From NCBI GenBank assembly GCA_004173455.1, contig SECL01000002.1, positions 1 through 64,000 on the forward strand: a DNA stretch of 64,000 nt, given 5' to 3'. Below are positions 36,481-46,047 of the stretch, one piece after another; the first letter of the stretch is position 1, and each line of letters starts with the position of its first letter. The position numbers were made by a program, and so were the translations under genes. This stretch comes from Moraxellaceae bacterium (lineage in GTDB: Bacteria; Pseudomonadota; Gammaproteobacteria; Pseudomonadales; Moraxellaceae). Under the pieces are notes generated by a model. The model ran no database searches. It was given only the letters and a program-made list of their open reading frames with translations, and was not told the origin of the DNA.

Positions 36481-37269
36481 CTAATCCATGCTGCGTTGCA
36501 GCTCAGTTTTTAGTAATTCTAACTGTTGCTGCCTGACTAGATCATCAGGTTTAAGGTTAAGCTGACGTTCCAGTTTTTTAATCTGGCTACGCAATGATGC
36601 CAGCTTGATCGTTTGTGCCGCAGAAGTAGGCGCAGTAGCTTTGGTTTCTACAATCGGAGCCAGTTGATGCAAGTCTATCCCGGTAATAGCTGCCGCCTGT
36701 GCGGTGCTTATGGCTGCTGAAACCACAGGCTTACGGGCTTTTTGTGTGAGTATGCGCTGTTGTTCACGCAGGACATGCGCCTGATAGCGCTGACGCAAAC
36801 TGTCCTGTTCTAAATGACGTTCGGCTTCGCTGGGCAGAGGGGCAGGATCAGTAATCAGATCAATACAATCCACCGGACAGGGCGGAATACACAACTCGCA
36901 GCCAGTACACAAGTCAGTCAAAATACTGTGCATCAGTTTGCCACTGCCTATGATGGCGTCCACTGGGCAGGCGCTAATACACTTAGTGCAGCCGATACAT
37001 TCATCCTCACGAATCACTGCTTTCATGCGCTGGGGACGTCCATCAGCCATGATGTTCCACTGACTCGGCTGAGCAGCTAATGGCTCACGCTGCAAAATTT
37101 CAGCTAGACGATTGGCAACAGGTTGGCCACCGGGCACGCAGCCATCAGCTGTAGCACCTTCTGCCATCGCGGTTGCATAGGGCAGGCAACCAGCTGGATG
37201 GCCACACAGTCCGCACTGGGTTTGTGGCAGTGTATCGTCGAGCAATCGGATGAGTTCAGCAGTAGACAT
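36481..37269 (-). CDS. rsxB: RnfB/RsxB-like iron-sulfur electron-transfer protein without membrane anchor
   Basis: 262 residues from ATG 37269. The Fe-S domain [23 protein letters not shown] begins within 20 residues of the start, so the N-terminal transmembrane helix of canonical RsxB is absent. Two ferredoxin motifs follow: [16 protein letters not shown] and [16 protein letters not shown]. The last 110 residues are Gln/Lys-rich and helical. In the Rnf/Rsx complex this subunit relays electrons. No other rnf gene is nearby. The rsxB-nth pairing echoes the rsx-nth operon of E. coli. Confidence 0.88.
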   Translation of the reverse strand: MSTAELIRLLDDTLPQTQCGLCGHPAGCLPYATAMAEGATADGCVPGGQPVANRLAEILQREPLAAQPSQWNIMADGRPQRMKAVIREDECIGCTKCISACPVDAIIGSGKLMHSILTDLCTGCELCIPPCPVDCIDLITDPAPLPSEAERHLEQDSLRQRYQAHVLREQQRILTQKARKPVVSAAISTAQAAAITGIDLHQLAPIVETKATAPTSAAQTIKLASLRSQIKKLERQLNLKPDDLVRQQQLELLKTELQRSMD

Positions 37270-37522
37270 GAGAAAAACGACAATCAAAAAACAAAAGCTA
37301 TTATAAATGATGCATCACAGCAGGGCGAAGATTAAATGAAAGTTAAATATTTTCATTTTTTTCTATAAAACGTTTCCTATAAGTCAATTTTCATTCGGTC
37401 TACAGAACTTGATTTGCCAAATTATGAATTAAAATGGTGCATAATTGGCACTGTTTTGGTACGGATACCAGCTTGCCTCATCCATGCTGAATGGTTTTCT
37501 GGTTCCTATGGAGTTAGTAATT

Positions 37523-38866
37523 TTGAAATATAATACCGTTACTGATTTTTTAAATGCGGTAAGTGGCCGCGATCAGGCTCAACCTGAATTTATGCAGGCT
37601 GTAGAAGAAGTCATGATCAGCTTATGGCCATTTATTCAGGAAAACCCGCATTATGCCGAGCAAGGTGTATTGGAGCGATTGGTAGAACCAGAACGGGTTA
37701 TTCAGTTTCGGGTGGCATGGGTGGATGACCAAAATCAGGTACAAGTCAATCGGGCATGGCGGGTACAGTTTAATTCAGCCATTGGGCCTTATAAAGGCGG
37801 CATGCGTTTTCACCCTTCGGTCAACCTGTCTATCCTAAAGTTTTTGGGCTTTGAACAAACCTTTAAAAATGCCCTGACCACTTTACCCATGGGCGGCGGT
37901 AAAGGTGGTAGTGATTTTGATCCAAAAGGCAAAAGTAATAGCGAAATCATGCGTTTTTGTCAGGCATTAATGTTAGAACTATATCGCCATTTGGGGCCGG
38001 ACACTGATATTCCAGCCGGTGATATTGGCGTTGGTGCTCGCGAAGTGGGCTATATGGCCGGGATGATGAAAAAATTAAGCAACAATACCGCCAGTGTTTT
38101 TACCGGTAAAGGTCTGGCTTATGGCGGCAGTCTCATGCGGCCGGAAGCAACCGGCTATGGTTGCGTCTATTTTGCGGAAGAAATGCTGCAAACCCGTGGC
38201 TTAAGTTGTGATGGTAAAACCGTTAGCATTTCTGGTTCTGGCAATGTGGCGCAGTTTGCTGCTGAAAAAGCCATGGAACTGGGTGCAACAGTGGTGAGTT
38301 TGTCCGATTCTGATGGCACCTTATATATTAAAGCTGGCCTGACTGAAGACACACTGGCACTGATCAAGCAGCATAAAAATATCAAGCGTGGCCGTTTGTC
38401 AGAACTCGATGGCCAATCCGGTTTCGTATTTTATCGCGACCAGCGACCATGGCATATTGCGGTTGATATTGCGCTGCCTTGTGCCACCCAAAATGAGCTG
38501 GACGAACACGATGCACAACTGCTGGTTGATAATGGTGTGATCTGTGTGGCCGAGGGTGCCAATATGCCGTGTACGCTCAAGGCCGTGGATCATTTCTTGG
38601 CGGCCAATATCCTGTATGCGCCGGGCAAAGCCAGTAATGCCGGTGGCGTGGCAACTTCTGGATTGGAAATGTCGCAAAATGCATTGCGGCTGGCCTGGAC
38701 ACACGGTGAGATAGACAATCGTTTGCATGGCATTATGAAGCAAATTCATCACAGTTGCGTATTCTATGGCAAGGCTGAGGATGGTAGCGTTAATTATGTC
38801 AAAGGCGCCAATATTGCCGGGTTTGTCAAAGTGGCTGATGCCATATTGGCACAAGGCGTCTGGTAG
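37523..38866 (+). CDS. gdhA: NADP-specific glutamate dehydrogenase
   Basis: 447 residues from a TTG at 37523 (MKYNTVTDFL...), chosen because GGAG lies nine bases upstream and the alignment with hexameric GDH begins here. Longer frames from 37445 or 37508 add unrelated residues. Substrate and cofactor motifs are PYKGGMRFHPSVN, LPMGGGKGGSDFDPKG with catalytic Lys, DIPAGDIGVGAREVGYM and the Rossmann SGSGNVAQFAAEKA. It forms glutamate from 2-oxoglutarate and ammonium, linking to the ammonium transporter at 1431 in function though not in position. Confidence 0.95.
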   Translation: MKYNTVTDFLNAVSGRDQAQPEFMQAVEEVMISLWPFIQENPHYAEQGVLERLVEPERVIQFRVAWVDDQNQVQVNRAWRVQFNSAIGPYKGGMRFHPSVNLSILKFLGFEQTFKNALTTLPMGGGKGGSDFDPKGKSNSEIMRFCQALMLELYRHLGPDTDIPAGDIGVGAREVGYMAGMMKKLSNNTASVFTGKGLAYGGSLMRPEATGYGCVYFAEEMLQTRGLSCDGKTVSISGSGNVAQFAAEKAMELGATVVSLSDSDGTLYIKAGLTEDTLALIKQHKNIKRGRLSELDGQSGFVFYRDQRPWHIAVDIALPCATQNELDEHDAQLLVDNGVICVAEGANMPCTLKAVDHFLAANILYAPGKASNAGGVATSGLEMSQNALRLAWTHGEIDNRLHGIMKQIHHSCVFYGKAEDGSVNYVKGANIAGFVKVADAILAQGVW

Positions 38867-38917
38867 TGTTTATTTGCCGTGGTTTTAGACGAAACCCGTT
38901 TATCTAAAATATAAAAA

Positions 38918-38947
38918 AGGTGCCTGATTATAAGGCACCTTTTTTTG
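38918..38947. terminator. Bidirectional terminator between gdhA and the lipoprotein gene
   Basis: AGGTGCCT (38918-38925) and AGGCACCT (38933-38940) form a perfect stem, with A-run before and T-run after, so it can work on both strands for the two convergent genes. Confidence 0.88.
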
Positions 38948-38998
38948 AGTTAGGCTAGAACGAGAAGCTCAGTACTTTAAATCAGTACTTTAAAATCA

Positions 38999-39847
38999 CT
39001 ATTTCGCTATTTCCTGTTCAACCACCATATCCAGTATATAAGCATAACTTGAAGCATCGGCAGGCGGATTGCTCACGGCATATTTTTTCACTCTCAAAAT
39101 AACCCGCTGGTTGCTGTCGTGCGTATAACCTTCAATTGGATCATAAAAATTTTGCCAGTCGTTGGACGCATCGCTTTTTAGGCCTTGTTGATCGTAGGTG
39201 ACAGGACGCACCTGCAAGCATTGCATTTGACGCACACCGGCATTACAGGTTTTGGTGTGTGGTGCTACTTCCAGAAAAATAGTTTCGGCTTGCACCCCAT
39301 ATTTGGTTTCAGGCGTCGGTACACCTTTAAACACCAATTTTTCTTGTTTGGCTGTCATTAGCGTTAATACCGGTTGTTCGGTACTACCACTAATATCAAG
39401 TGACGGTTTGCTGGACAATAACCGGACTAGGGTTTGTTCCATTTTTTCAATCTCAGCCGGGCAGCCCATCATGGTGGCAACAATGGGCTGTTTTACGCTG
39501 AATTGATTATTCTGAAAATCAATATTTAAACCATGAATATTACACAACAGATTTTTGATGGCAACGTGATTGGGCGTAAAGGTTAAGATAATGGGTTTAT
39601 TCGGTTCAGGGGCTTTAAACAATGCATCAATGCTGTGGCCTTTTGCGTCTGTCGCATTGACCAATTGCCATGAATAGGCTCGAAGTTGTTGTTGATCGAG
39701 CGCAGTTGGCGCGGTCGTATTTGGATCAGTCATGTTGGAATCAGTCGCAATAGAATCAGGCATTGTGCGCGTGTAATCGGTAGTAGGAGCCGGCTGTGAA
39801 CAAGCAGCGATTGTTAACGTTAAAGCCAAAACTAAATAATTTTTCAT
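38999..39847 (-). CDS. META and DUF4377 domain lipoprotein
   Basis: 282 residues. A lipoprotein signal peptide ends in the lipobox TIAAC-S near residue 16. A META/HslJ-type domain follows (LRAYSWQLVNATDAKGHSI..., MMGCPAEIEKMEQTLVRLL), and a C-terminal DUF4377 domain (ETIFLEVAPHTKTCNAGVRQMQCLQVR...WQNFYDPIEGYTHD...ILRVKKY). Such two-domain lipoproteins are found in Moraxellaceae; HslJ relatives are linked to envelope stress and drug tolerance. The exact role is unknown. Confidence 0.85.
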   Translation of the reverse strand: MKNYLVLALTLTIAACSQPAPTTDYTRTMPDSIATDSNMTDPNTTAPTALDQQQLRAYSWQLVNATDAKGHSIDALFKAPEPNKPIILTFTPNHVAIKNLLCNIHGLNIDFQNNQFSVKQPIVATMMGCPAEIEKMEQTLVRLLSSKPSLDISGSTEQPVLTLMTAKQEKLVFKGVPTPETKYGVQAETIFLEVAPHTKTCNAGVRQMQCLQVRPVTYDQQGLKSDASNDWQNFYDPIEGYTHDSNQRVILRVKKYAVSNPPADASSYAYILDMVVEQEIAK

Positions 39848-39953
39848 AGTAAAACATATCGAAAGAACCAGTGCTAATTATAGAAAAAAAGCAGGTTTCC
39901 CATTATAGGGCTTTGGTTAACAGCGACTTGTTTTCTAATCAAAGACTCATTTT

Positions 39954-40730
39954 CTAATCAAACCGGTACAAATCCATGCCCAATGCCCCCAAACTAAAGC
40001 TGGAATGAACCAGACTAAAACGTGAACCAGTTCCCATAGCAAAAAATAGCGGCGATAAATGTTCAAGCGTTGGATGATTGCGTTGCACATGCGGTGCCTG
40101 CTGCCAATTGAGTACAGCTTCAAAGTCATCACTGCCCAGTTGATGCACCACCCAGTTACGAAATGCCGATGCCCATTCGGGTGTACTGGCCGGTTGTTCT
40201 GACCAGCTCAGTTCGGCCAAGTTATGCGTGATGCTACCCGAGCCAATCAGCAAAATTTGCTCTTCGCGCAATGGTGCCAAAATCTGGCCAATGTGATAAA
40301 TCTGTGCGGCACTAAAATGACTGGGTAATGAGATCTGCACCACAGGAATATCGGCATCTGGATAAAGGTGCAACAACGGCATCCAAACGCCATGATCACG
40401 CGGCCGCAAGCTGTTGGCATGTGCAGGTAGACCACCTTGCTCCAGCATTTGAAGCATCCGTTCCGCAAGTTCTATATCGCCCGTTGCCGGATAGCGTAGT
40501 TGATACAACTCGCGTGGAAAGCCACCAAAATCATGCCAGGTTTCAGGACGGCTACTGGTGCTGACTTCCAGCGCCTGACTTTCCCAATGTGCCGACATCA
40601 CCACAATGGCGCGTGGTCTAGGCAAATTGATGGAAAGGCGGTGCAGGGCTGGCCCCACCTGCTCAGGCTCAATCGCCAGCATGGGCGAACCATGGGAAAT
40701 AAACAGGCCGGGCAGGGTGGATATACTCAT
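39954..40730 (-). CDS. DODA-type (LigB-like) extradiol ring-cleavage dioxygenase
   Basis: 258 residues from ATG 40730. Metal-ligand His residues expected for the class III extradiol family lie in LFISHGSPMLAIE, VVMSAHWESQAL and LRPRDHGVWMPLLHLYP, with a further conserved region in LLIGSGSITHNLAEL. It resembles E. coli YgiD (4,5-DOPA-extradiol-dioxygenase). The natural substrate is uncertain. The longer upstream frame lacks family similarity. Confidence 0.9.
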   Translation of the reverse strand: MSISTLPGLFISHGSPMLAIEPEQVGPALHRLSINLPRPRAIVVMSAHWESQALEVSTSSRPETWHDFGGFPRELYQLRYPATGDIELAERMLQMLEQGGLPAHANSLRPRDHGVWMPLLHLYPDADIPVVQISLPSHFSAAQIYHIGQILAPLREEQILLIGSGSITHNLAELSWSEQPASTPEWASAFRNWVVHQLGSDDFEAVLNWQQAPHVQRNHPTLEHLSPLFFAMGTGSRFSLVHSSFSLGALGMDLYRFD

Positions 40731-40793
40731 AATAGGCTCAGCAATGTAAAAAAGAAAAATCTGAAACTGATTATGACCAAGCTTTGCAAGCAC

Positions 40794-40821
40794 AAAAGCC
40801 TGATCATTGCTTCAGGCTTTT
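40794..40821. terminator. Bidirectional hairpin terminator after rlmH
   Basis: AAAAGCCTGA (40794-40803) pairs perfectly with TCAGGCTTTT (40812-40821). On the minus strand it lies between rlmH and the dioxygenase start. Confidence 0.75.
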
Positions 40822-40953
40822 ATAATGAATGCCGCGTTGCCAAATTTAAAGTCATGCCGTTGCAACAGAATGTTATTAATACTGCAACAATATGTAAGAG
40901 TCGCGGTGTTAAAGCCAAAATTTTAAAATCAATTCTGAAAAATAAGATCAGCT

Positions 40954-41433
40954 TTAAGCGCGATGATAAGGATGATTGTTAATCACGGTTATGGCGCGAT
41001 AAAGCTGTTCAATCAGCACAATACGCACTAGAGGATGGGGCAGGGTCAGGTCGGATAAAGACCAGTGCCACTTGGCTTTTTGCCGCACCTCATCAGACAG
41101 TCCATCAGGCCCACCAATCGCTAGCGCAATATCCTGACCATCTTGCATCCAGTGTTGCATGGTGCTGGCCAGTTTTTCAGTGGTGAGGTGTCGGCCATTG
41201 ACTTCAAGTGCGATCAGTTGTTCCTGTGGCTTGAGTGCCTGCAAAATGCTAGAGCCTTCCTGTATACAATATTTCTGGATGTCTGTGTCCGAATCGTTTT
41301 TACCACGTTTGGCCATGGGTAGTTCAATGATCTGAGTTTGGACAAAGGGCTGAATTCGTTTAAAATAATCATCAAAACCGGTTTGCACCCAATCTGGCAT
41401 TTTGTGGCCAATGGTCAAAATTCTAATTTTCAT
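40954..41433 (-). CDS. rlmH: 23S rRNA (pseudouridine(1915)-N3)-methyltransferase
   Basis: A 159-residue SPOUT methyltransferase of normal RlmH length. Signatures are the N-terminal MKIRILTIGHKMPDW, the knot region LAIGGPDGLSDEVRQKA and the conserved end WSLSDLTLPHPLVRIVLIEQLYRAITVINNHPYHRA. It methylates pseudouridine 1915 in helix 69 of 23S rRNA. In many bacteria it follows rsfS; here the upstream neighbour is lon, about 285 bp away. Confidence 0.97.
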   Translation of the reverse strand: MKIRILTIGHKMPDWVQTGFDDYFKRIQPFVQTQIIELPMAKRGKNDSDTDIQKYCIQEGSSILQALKPQEQLIALEVNGRHLTTEKLASTMQHWMQDGQDIALAIGGPDGLSDEVRQKAKWHWSLSDLTLPHPLVRIVLIEQLYRAITVINNHPYHRA

Positions 41434-41587
41434 ATATCTGAAAAATAACAGCGATAAAACCAGTATTTTAACACAGCACTGGTGCGGCAGTTCTGGTGAA
41501 AAATTTGATCAGCATAAAATGGTTTTAAGAAATGAAAGAGTTTTAAACAATGGCCAATAAATAGGAACTAAATAGAAAACAACAGGC

Positions 41588-41659
41588 AAAAAAAAAGGCA
41601 GTCCAAAAGGGGTGTCGGACTGCCAACCAAGCCCATCTGCCTGGAGATCACAGATGGGC
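41588..41659 (-). terminator. Double-hairpin terminator downstream of lon
   Basis: Read on the minus strand, a hairpin GCCCATCTG/CAGATGGGC (arms 41651-41659 and 41631-41639) is followed by a perfect GGCAGTCC/GGACTGCC stem (arms 41617-41624 and 41597-41604), then nine or more T. The second hairpin is a textbook terminator. The first may protect the 3' end or belong to a 3' UTR-derived RNA. Confidence 0.85.
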
Positions 41660-41718
41660 GACCGATAAGCGAAAAGCTTGGCTTTTAACCATTCATCATC
41701 AATAGTTCCTAAAAACGC

Positions 41719-44142
41719 TTAATGACGTGCAGCTTGATCGCTTTCAACTGGTGTTGAAATAATGGGCGCTTTTGCAAGTGGCTCTGGCATATGCACCAAA
41801 GCAGCAGGCAATACGTCATCAATCGTTTTCACGGCTCTGATTTCAAGCCCTTCTTTCACGTTATCCGGCACTTCGGCCAGATCACGGATATTTTCTTCAG
41901 GAATCAATACCAGCTTGATGCCACCACGGTGCGCTGCCAGCAATTTCTCTTTAAGCCCACCAATTCGCATGGCACGGCCACGAAGATTGGTTTCACCCGT
42001 CATCGCCACATCAGCACGAATCGGAATACCCGTAAAGGCAGATACCAATGCAGTGGTTAGTGCCAGACCTGCAGATGGGCCATCTTTAGGCGTTGCCCCC
42101 TCTGGCATATGCACATGGACATCAGTATCACTAAAGCGTTCATGCGGAATACCCAACTGGTCACCACGGGTACGCACAACAGTCATGGCGGCCTTGATGG
42201 ATTCCTGCATCACATCGCCCAGCGAACCTGTGGCAGTGTATGAACCTTTACCTTTGACGGCAGCTGCTTCAATAGTCAGCAATTCACCGCCTACTGATGT
42301 CCATGCCAAACCGGTTACCCGACCAATCTGGGCATCATCCTCAGCCTGACCATAGTCAAACTTGTAGACTCCAGAGTACTCGCTCAGGTTATTTACATTG
42401 ACGTCAATGTGTATATTTTTTGAACGGCTTGTTACCGCCTCTTTGACCACTTTGCGGCAAATCTTGGAGATTTCACGTTCAAGATTACGCACACCGGCTT
42501 CACGGGTATAACGGCGGATCAGGTCACGCACAGCACCTTCTTCCACAGTCAACTCTTTTTCCTTAAGGCCATTGGCTTTAATAGCTTTTGGAATCAGGTA
42601 ACGTTCAGCAATATTAACCTTTTCTTCCTCGGTATAGCCGGGCAGACGAATCACTTCCATACGATCCAATAGCGGCGCAGGAATGTCCATGCTATTGGCA
42701 GTACAAATGAACATCACTTCAGACAAATCCAGATCCATATCTAAATAATGATCATTGAACTTATGGTTCTGTGATGGATCAAGTACTTCGAGTAGGGCAG
42801 AAGCTGGATCACCACGGTAATCCTGTGCCATCTTGTCAATTTCATCCAGCAGGAACAGCGGATTTTTCACGCCTACTTTTGACAAATGCTGCACAATCTT
42901 GCCGGGCATCGCACCAATATAAGTACGACGATGGCCACGGATCTCTGCTTCGTCACGCACGCCACCCAGTGCCATGCGCACAAACTCACGACCAGTGGCC
43001 TTGGCAATCGATTCACCTAAGCTGGTTTTACCCACACCTGGAGGACCCACCAGACACAATACTGGGCCTTTGAGCTGTTTCACACGTGACTGTACGGCCA
43101 GAAACTCAACGATGCGTTCCTTAACTTCTTCTAGGCCATAGTGATCAGCGTCCAGAATCTGCTGGGCTTTATCTAGCTTGATGCTGACCTTGCTGGCTTT
43201 TTTCCATGGTGTATTTAAAATCCAGTCAAGATAGTTACGTACTACCGCTGCTTCACTCGAGGCAGCCTGCATGGATTTTAGCTTGCGGAATTCTGCATCA
43301 GCTTTCTTGCGCACCTCTCCAGGCAGATCGGCATCTTCCAGACGTTTTTCAATTTCGGTAATGTCATCATCACCACCGCCATTCATGTCAGACAGTTCAC
43401 GCTGAATCACTTTCATTTTTTCATTGAGAAAGTATTCGCGCTGATTTTTTTCCATCTGGCGCTTGACGTTTTCGTGCAGGTTTTGCTCGATTTGCTGTTC
43501 TTCAGATTGCTGGGTCAGATATTCCATCAGTTCTTGGACATGATCGGTAATATTGGCTTCTTCCAGAAACTTCTGCTTCACGTCAATCGCAAGCGGCGCG
43601 CGAGTGGCAATGAAGTAAATTAGCTCAAGCAGATCTTCAATTTTTTCACTGGCAGCAGTCAACTCGCGTGCATTACGCAACTTGGCATCCGCATACTGGC
43701 CAAACAGGCTTTGCAGGTTTTCACGCTGCTGTTTTTGCTGCTCAGGACTTAAAGCGACAGGCACAGGCTCAGCTGTGGTTTCTGCACGCATATATTCATC
43801 TAGCTCAACAATCGTATCCAGACGGGCACGATATAGCCCTTCGATCAGTACCTTAATGCAGTTGTCATCATTTTCATGGTTAACCACCTGCACAATACGG
43901 CAGACAGTGCCATATTGGTACAAATTGTCATTATCGATGTCTTCAGCCAGTGAATCTTTCTGGGCAACCACAAACACGAGATTGTCATGCTCACGGGCGA
44001 CTTCCACCGCATGAATTGATTTTGGACGACCCACAAATAAAGCAATCTGCATGTGGGGATAAACCACCACATCGCGTAATGCCAGTAAAGGTAGGCTACC
44101 TTCCACTGGAAGAGTAGGATTTTGAATTGTTGTCTCGGACAT
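41719..44142 (-). CDS. lon: ATP-dependent protease La (Lon)
   Basis: 807 residues. The N-terminal LON substrate-recognition domain (LPLLALRDVVVYPHMQIALFVGRPKS) is followed by a coiled coil, the AAA+ module with Walker A GPPGVGKTSLG and Walker B PLFLLDEIDK, and the C-terminal protease domain. The catalytic Ser is in DGPSAGLAL and the Lys in GGLKEKLLAAHRGG. It degrades misfolded and regulatory proteins, including many antitoxins. The last 30 or so residues are a variable tail. Confidence 0.98.
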   Translation of the reverse strand: MSETTIQNPTLPVEGSLPLLALRDVVVYPHMQIALFVGRPKSIHAVEVAREHDNLVFVVAQKDSLAEDIDNDNLYQYGTVCRIVQVVNHENDDNCIKVLIEGLYRARLDTIVELDEYMRAETTAEPVPVALSPEQQKQQRENLQSLFGQYADAKLRNARELTAASEKIEDLLELIYFIATRAPLAIDVKQKFLEEANITDHVQELMEYLTQQSEEQQIEQNLHENVKRQMEKNQREYFLNEKMKVIQRELSDMNGGGDDDITEIEKRLEDADLPGEVRKKADAEFRKLKSMQAASSEAAVVRNYLDWILNTPWKKASKVSIKLDKAQQILDADHYGLEEVKERIVEFLAVQSRVKQLKGPVLCLVGPPGVGKTSLGESIAKATGREFVRMALGGVRDEAEIRGHRRTYIGAMPGKIVQHLSKVGVKNPLFLLDEIDKMAQDYRGDPASALLEVLDPSQNHKFNDHYLDMDLDLSEVMFICTANSMDIPAPLLDRMEVIRLPGYTEEEKVNIAERYLIPKAIKANGLKEKELTVEEGAVRDLIRRYTREAGVRNLEREISKICRKVVKEAVTSRSKNIHIDVNVNNLSEYSGVYKFDYGQAEDDAQIGRVTGLAWTSVGGELLTIEAAAVKGKGSYTATGSLGDVMQESIKAAMTVVRTRGDQLGIPHERFSDTDVHVHMPEGATPKDGPSAGLALTTALVSAFTGIPIRADVAMTGETNLRGRAMRIGGLKEKLLAAHRGGIKLVLIPEENIRDLAEVPDNVKEGLEIRAVKTIDDVLPAALVHMPEPLAKAPIISTPVESDQAARH

Positions 44143-44482
44143 AGGGCACTCCTACTGAGTGACAAATGATTTTGTCATATGTCATTAGTGATGCATTTTG
44201 AAAAAAAAACAAGGGCTTTTCCTGAAAAATCATGGAGTAGTGTTCATATTTTAACTCATTAGAGGGTTAATCTACTGTAAAACCAAGGATTTTACTCGGA
44301 TTTAAATTACGCAACACTACAAAATTCAGGCAGGTAAGAACAGTCACATTGGTTACATTGATCAAAAAGAAAGCAGGCTTGAAACATCCATTCAAAACAG
44401 CTTTTTCACTGATGCGCACGCTGACCTAAACACTTCAATTTCAGACCAGCGATATGGGCTTACATAACTCAAAAAACCTGTA
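44143..44482. other. Intergenic region upstream of lon
   Basis: 340 bp with no gene or RNA recognised. It holds the promoter region of lon and is the 3' flank of the ERF gene, which ends at 44483. No clear heat-shock promoter could be picked out by eye. Confidence 0.4.
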
Positions 44483-45166
44483 TTAAACTTTCCGATGTAC
44501 CAGATTGTCATGGCGTGATTTTAGTGCCATTTTGATCTCACCAATATCGACGTCACTATATTGCCGCGCCGCGACATAATCACGAATGGCTGCAAGGGCA
44601 GTGACATCAATGGCCTTTTGAATATCCGCCAAGATGCTGGGCAGGGTTTTGGCGGCTTCACTGCTTTGAGGGTTGCCCTGAACATTGCTTTGAACCGTAT
44701 GTTTGACCGGTTTTTGGCTAGGTTTCCTGTTGGGTGCTGGTTCATGAATGGTGGCATCTGGATCGTTGTCACCTTCAGTCGGAATGGCAAAAGTCTGAAA
44801 GCAGGCATATTTGTAGGCAATCGACATGGCCTTATTGGTGGCTTTGTCGCCCGAATCCATGGCTTCCCCATAGGTACAGGCAGTGTGTTTGCTACCATCT
44901 TCAGCAGACACAAAATCAAATTCCATCTTAACCACCACAAAGTATAAAGTTTTTGGCCCACTTTGACGCTGTGATTCATGCCGTTCTACACAGCGTGGAA
45001 TAATTACCAGACCGTGTTCAGACAGCAGCGGGCTTAAGGTATTGTAGACATCATCAATGCCACGAAAGGCATAGCCTGCACCAAATCCGCTGGCCATTCT
45101 ATCCTTGGAAATTCCTTCTTTTGATAAAGCCCGTTGTACGGCATTGATGGCTTGATAAACTTTCAT
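44483..45166 (-). CDS. ERF-family single-strand annealing protein (phage type)
   Basis: 227 residues starting at ATG 45166 with AGAGGTG upstream. Residues 1-140 match the ERF superfamily: VYQAINAVQRALSKEGISKD, GYAFRGIDDVYNTLSPLLSEHGL and the hallmark TYGEAMDSGDKATNKAMSIAYKYACFQTFAIPTEGDND. The C-terminal third is a Pro/Gln linker plus a small helical domain. ERF proteins anneal complementary single strands during phage recombination. It is the last gene of a four-gene minus-strand cassette, separated from DUF1367 by 263 bp that may carry its own promoter. Confidence 0.9.
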   Translation of the reverse strand: MKVYQAINAVQRALSKEGISKDRMASGFGAGYAFRGIDDVYNTLSPLLSEHGLVIIPRCVERHESQRQSGPKTLYFVVVKMEFDFVSAEDGSKHTACTYGEAMDSGDKATNKAMSIAYKYACFQTFAIPTEGDNDPDATIHEPAPNRKPSQKPVKHTVQSNVQGNPQSSEAAKTLPSILADIQKAIDVTALAAIRDYVAARQYSDVDIGEIKMALKSRHDNLVHRKV

Positions 45167-45429
45167 TTTTCACCTCTTATGGTTTATAAAGGCAGTGACT
45201 TTATGGAGGTTTTCCAAACTGTACCGGCCTCGAGCTATTAGCGTTTCGCTCCTTTATAGATGAGGGTAATGATTGGGCTTGCAAGCATGCTTTAAGCCAC
45301 TAACGACACAGGTTGTCGTATGCCGATAAAAGATTCAAACAAGGCTTATTCCACTAAAAATTGCCAATAAAAATATGTCGTATATAGCAACTGTCGTAGC
45401 GCTTTGGTAGCAGCGACTTAAATTGATGG

Positions 45430-46047
45430 TTACGCCGCCATATCCAGCATACGATCAATAGCATTGGTCGCTTCTGTTTCATGCTTAAAGTGGCGTGACA
45501 GGACAAAGCGCCAGCACACGCCAAATGCCGCTTTATAAAACTCATTGAACTCGGCCTGTGTCATTTTGGTAAAACTAATCGATTTGGCTTTTTTCTCAAG
45601 GCTGTTGTCGGGTAGGCGCACGACATCGTAATAGCCACATTCCACTTTAATCCAGCGATGAATCTCGGCGGTGCTGGCCGGTACAGGATTGATCAGCTTG
45701 GCTGCGCGTTTTTGCGTCAGCTTTTGCAAATAATCCTGCTGCAATGCCTGACTTTGCTCAACCGACAAATCAATGCCCTTGCTTTGCAGGTAATGGCAAA
45801 ACGATGCCGCTGTTCTCACTTCAGCCGGATGTACCAGTCCACTTTGCGGCTCCCAGTAATCCTTGACCAGTCCAATCAGTCCACCAAAATACAACCGGTG
45901 ATGTTGTAGGCTGCGATCGGCCTGACGTTTGGTTTCGGTTTTGATCACCTGTCCAATCCGGTAGTTTTGCCGCATCATGGCATGGTCGTGCTCGGTAGCA
46001 GGCACCAGCGCACGACCATTACACACCATCATCATCTCTACACTCAT
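45430..46047 (-). CDS. Phage DUF1367 family protein
   Basis: 205 residues. The family pattern is clear: N-terminal GRALVPATEHDHAMM, FGGLIGLVKDYWEP in the first half, then WIKVECGYYDVVRLPDNSLEKKAKSISFTKMTQAEFNEFYKAAFGVCWRFVLSRHF near the C-terminus. DUF1367 is found in lambdoid and related prophages, in the replication/recombination region; its function is unknown. The start overlaps the nuclease gene's stop by four bases (ATGA). Confidence 0.82.
   Translation of the reverse strand: MSVEMMMVCNGRALVPATEHDHAMMRQNYRIGQVIKTETKRQADRSLQHHRLYFGGLIGLVKDYWEPQSGLVHPAEVRTAASFCHYLQSKGIDLSVEQSQALQQDYLQKLTQKRAAKLINPVPASTAEIHRWIKVECGYYDVVRLPDNSLEKKAKSISFTKMTQAEFNEFYKAAFGVCWRFVLSRHFKHETEATNAIDRMLDMAA

Noticed and set aside
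40822-40953. Possible small gene between the dioxygenase and rlmH
   Set aside because: Only a 33-codon frame without ribosome-binding site was found.
45168-45429. Possible tRNA or attachment site between erf and the DUF1367 gene
   Set aside because: No cloverleaf, no CCA end and no matching direct repeat could be found by eye.
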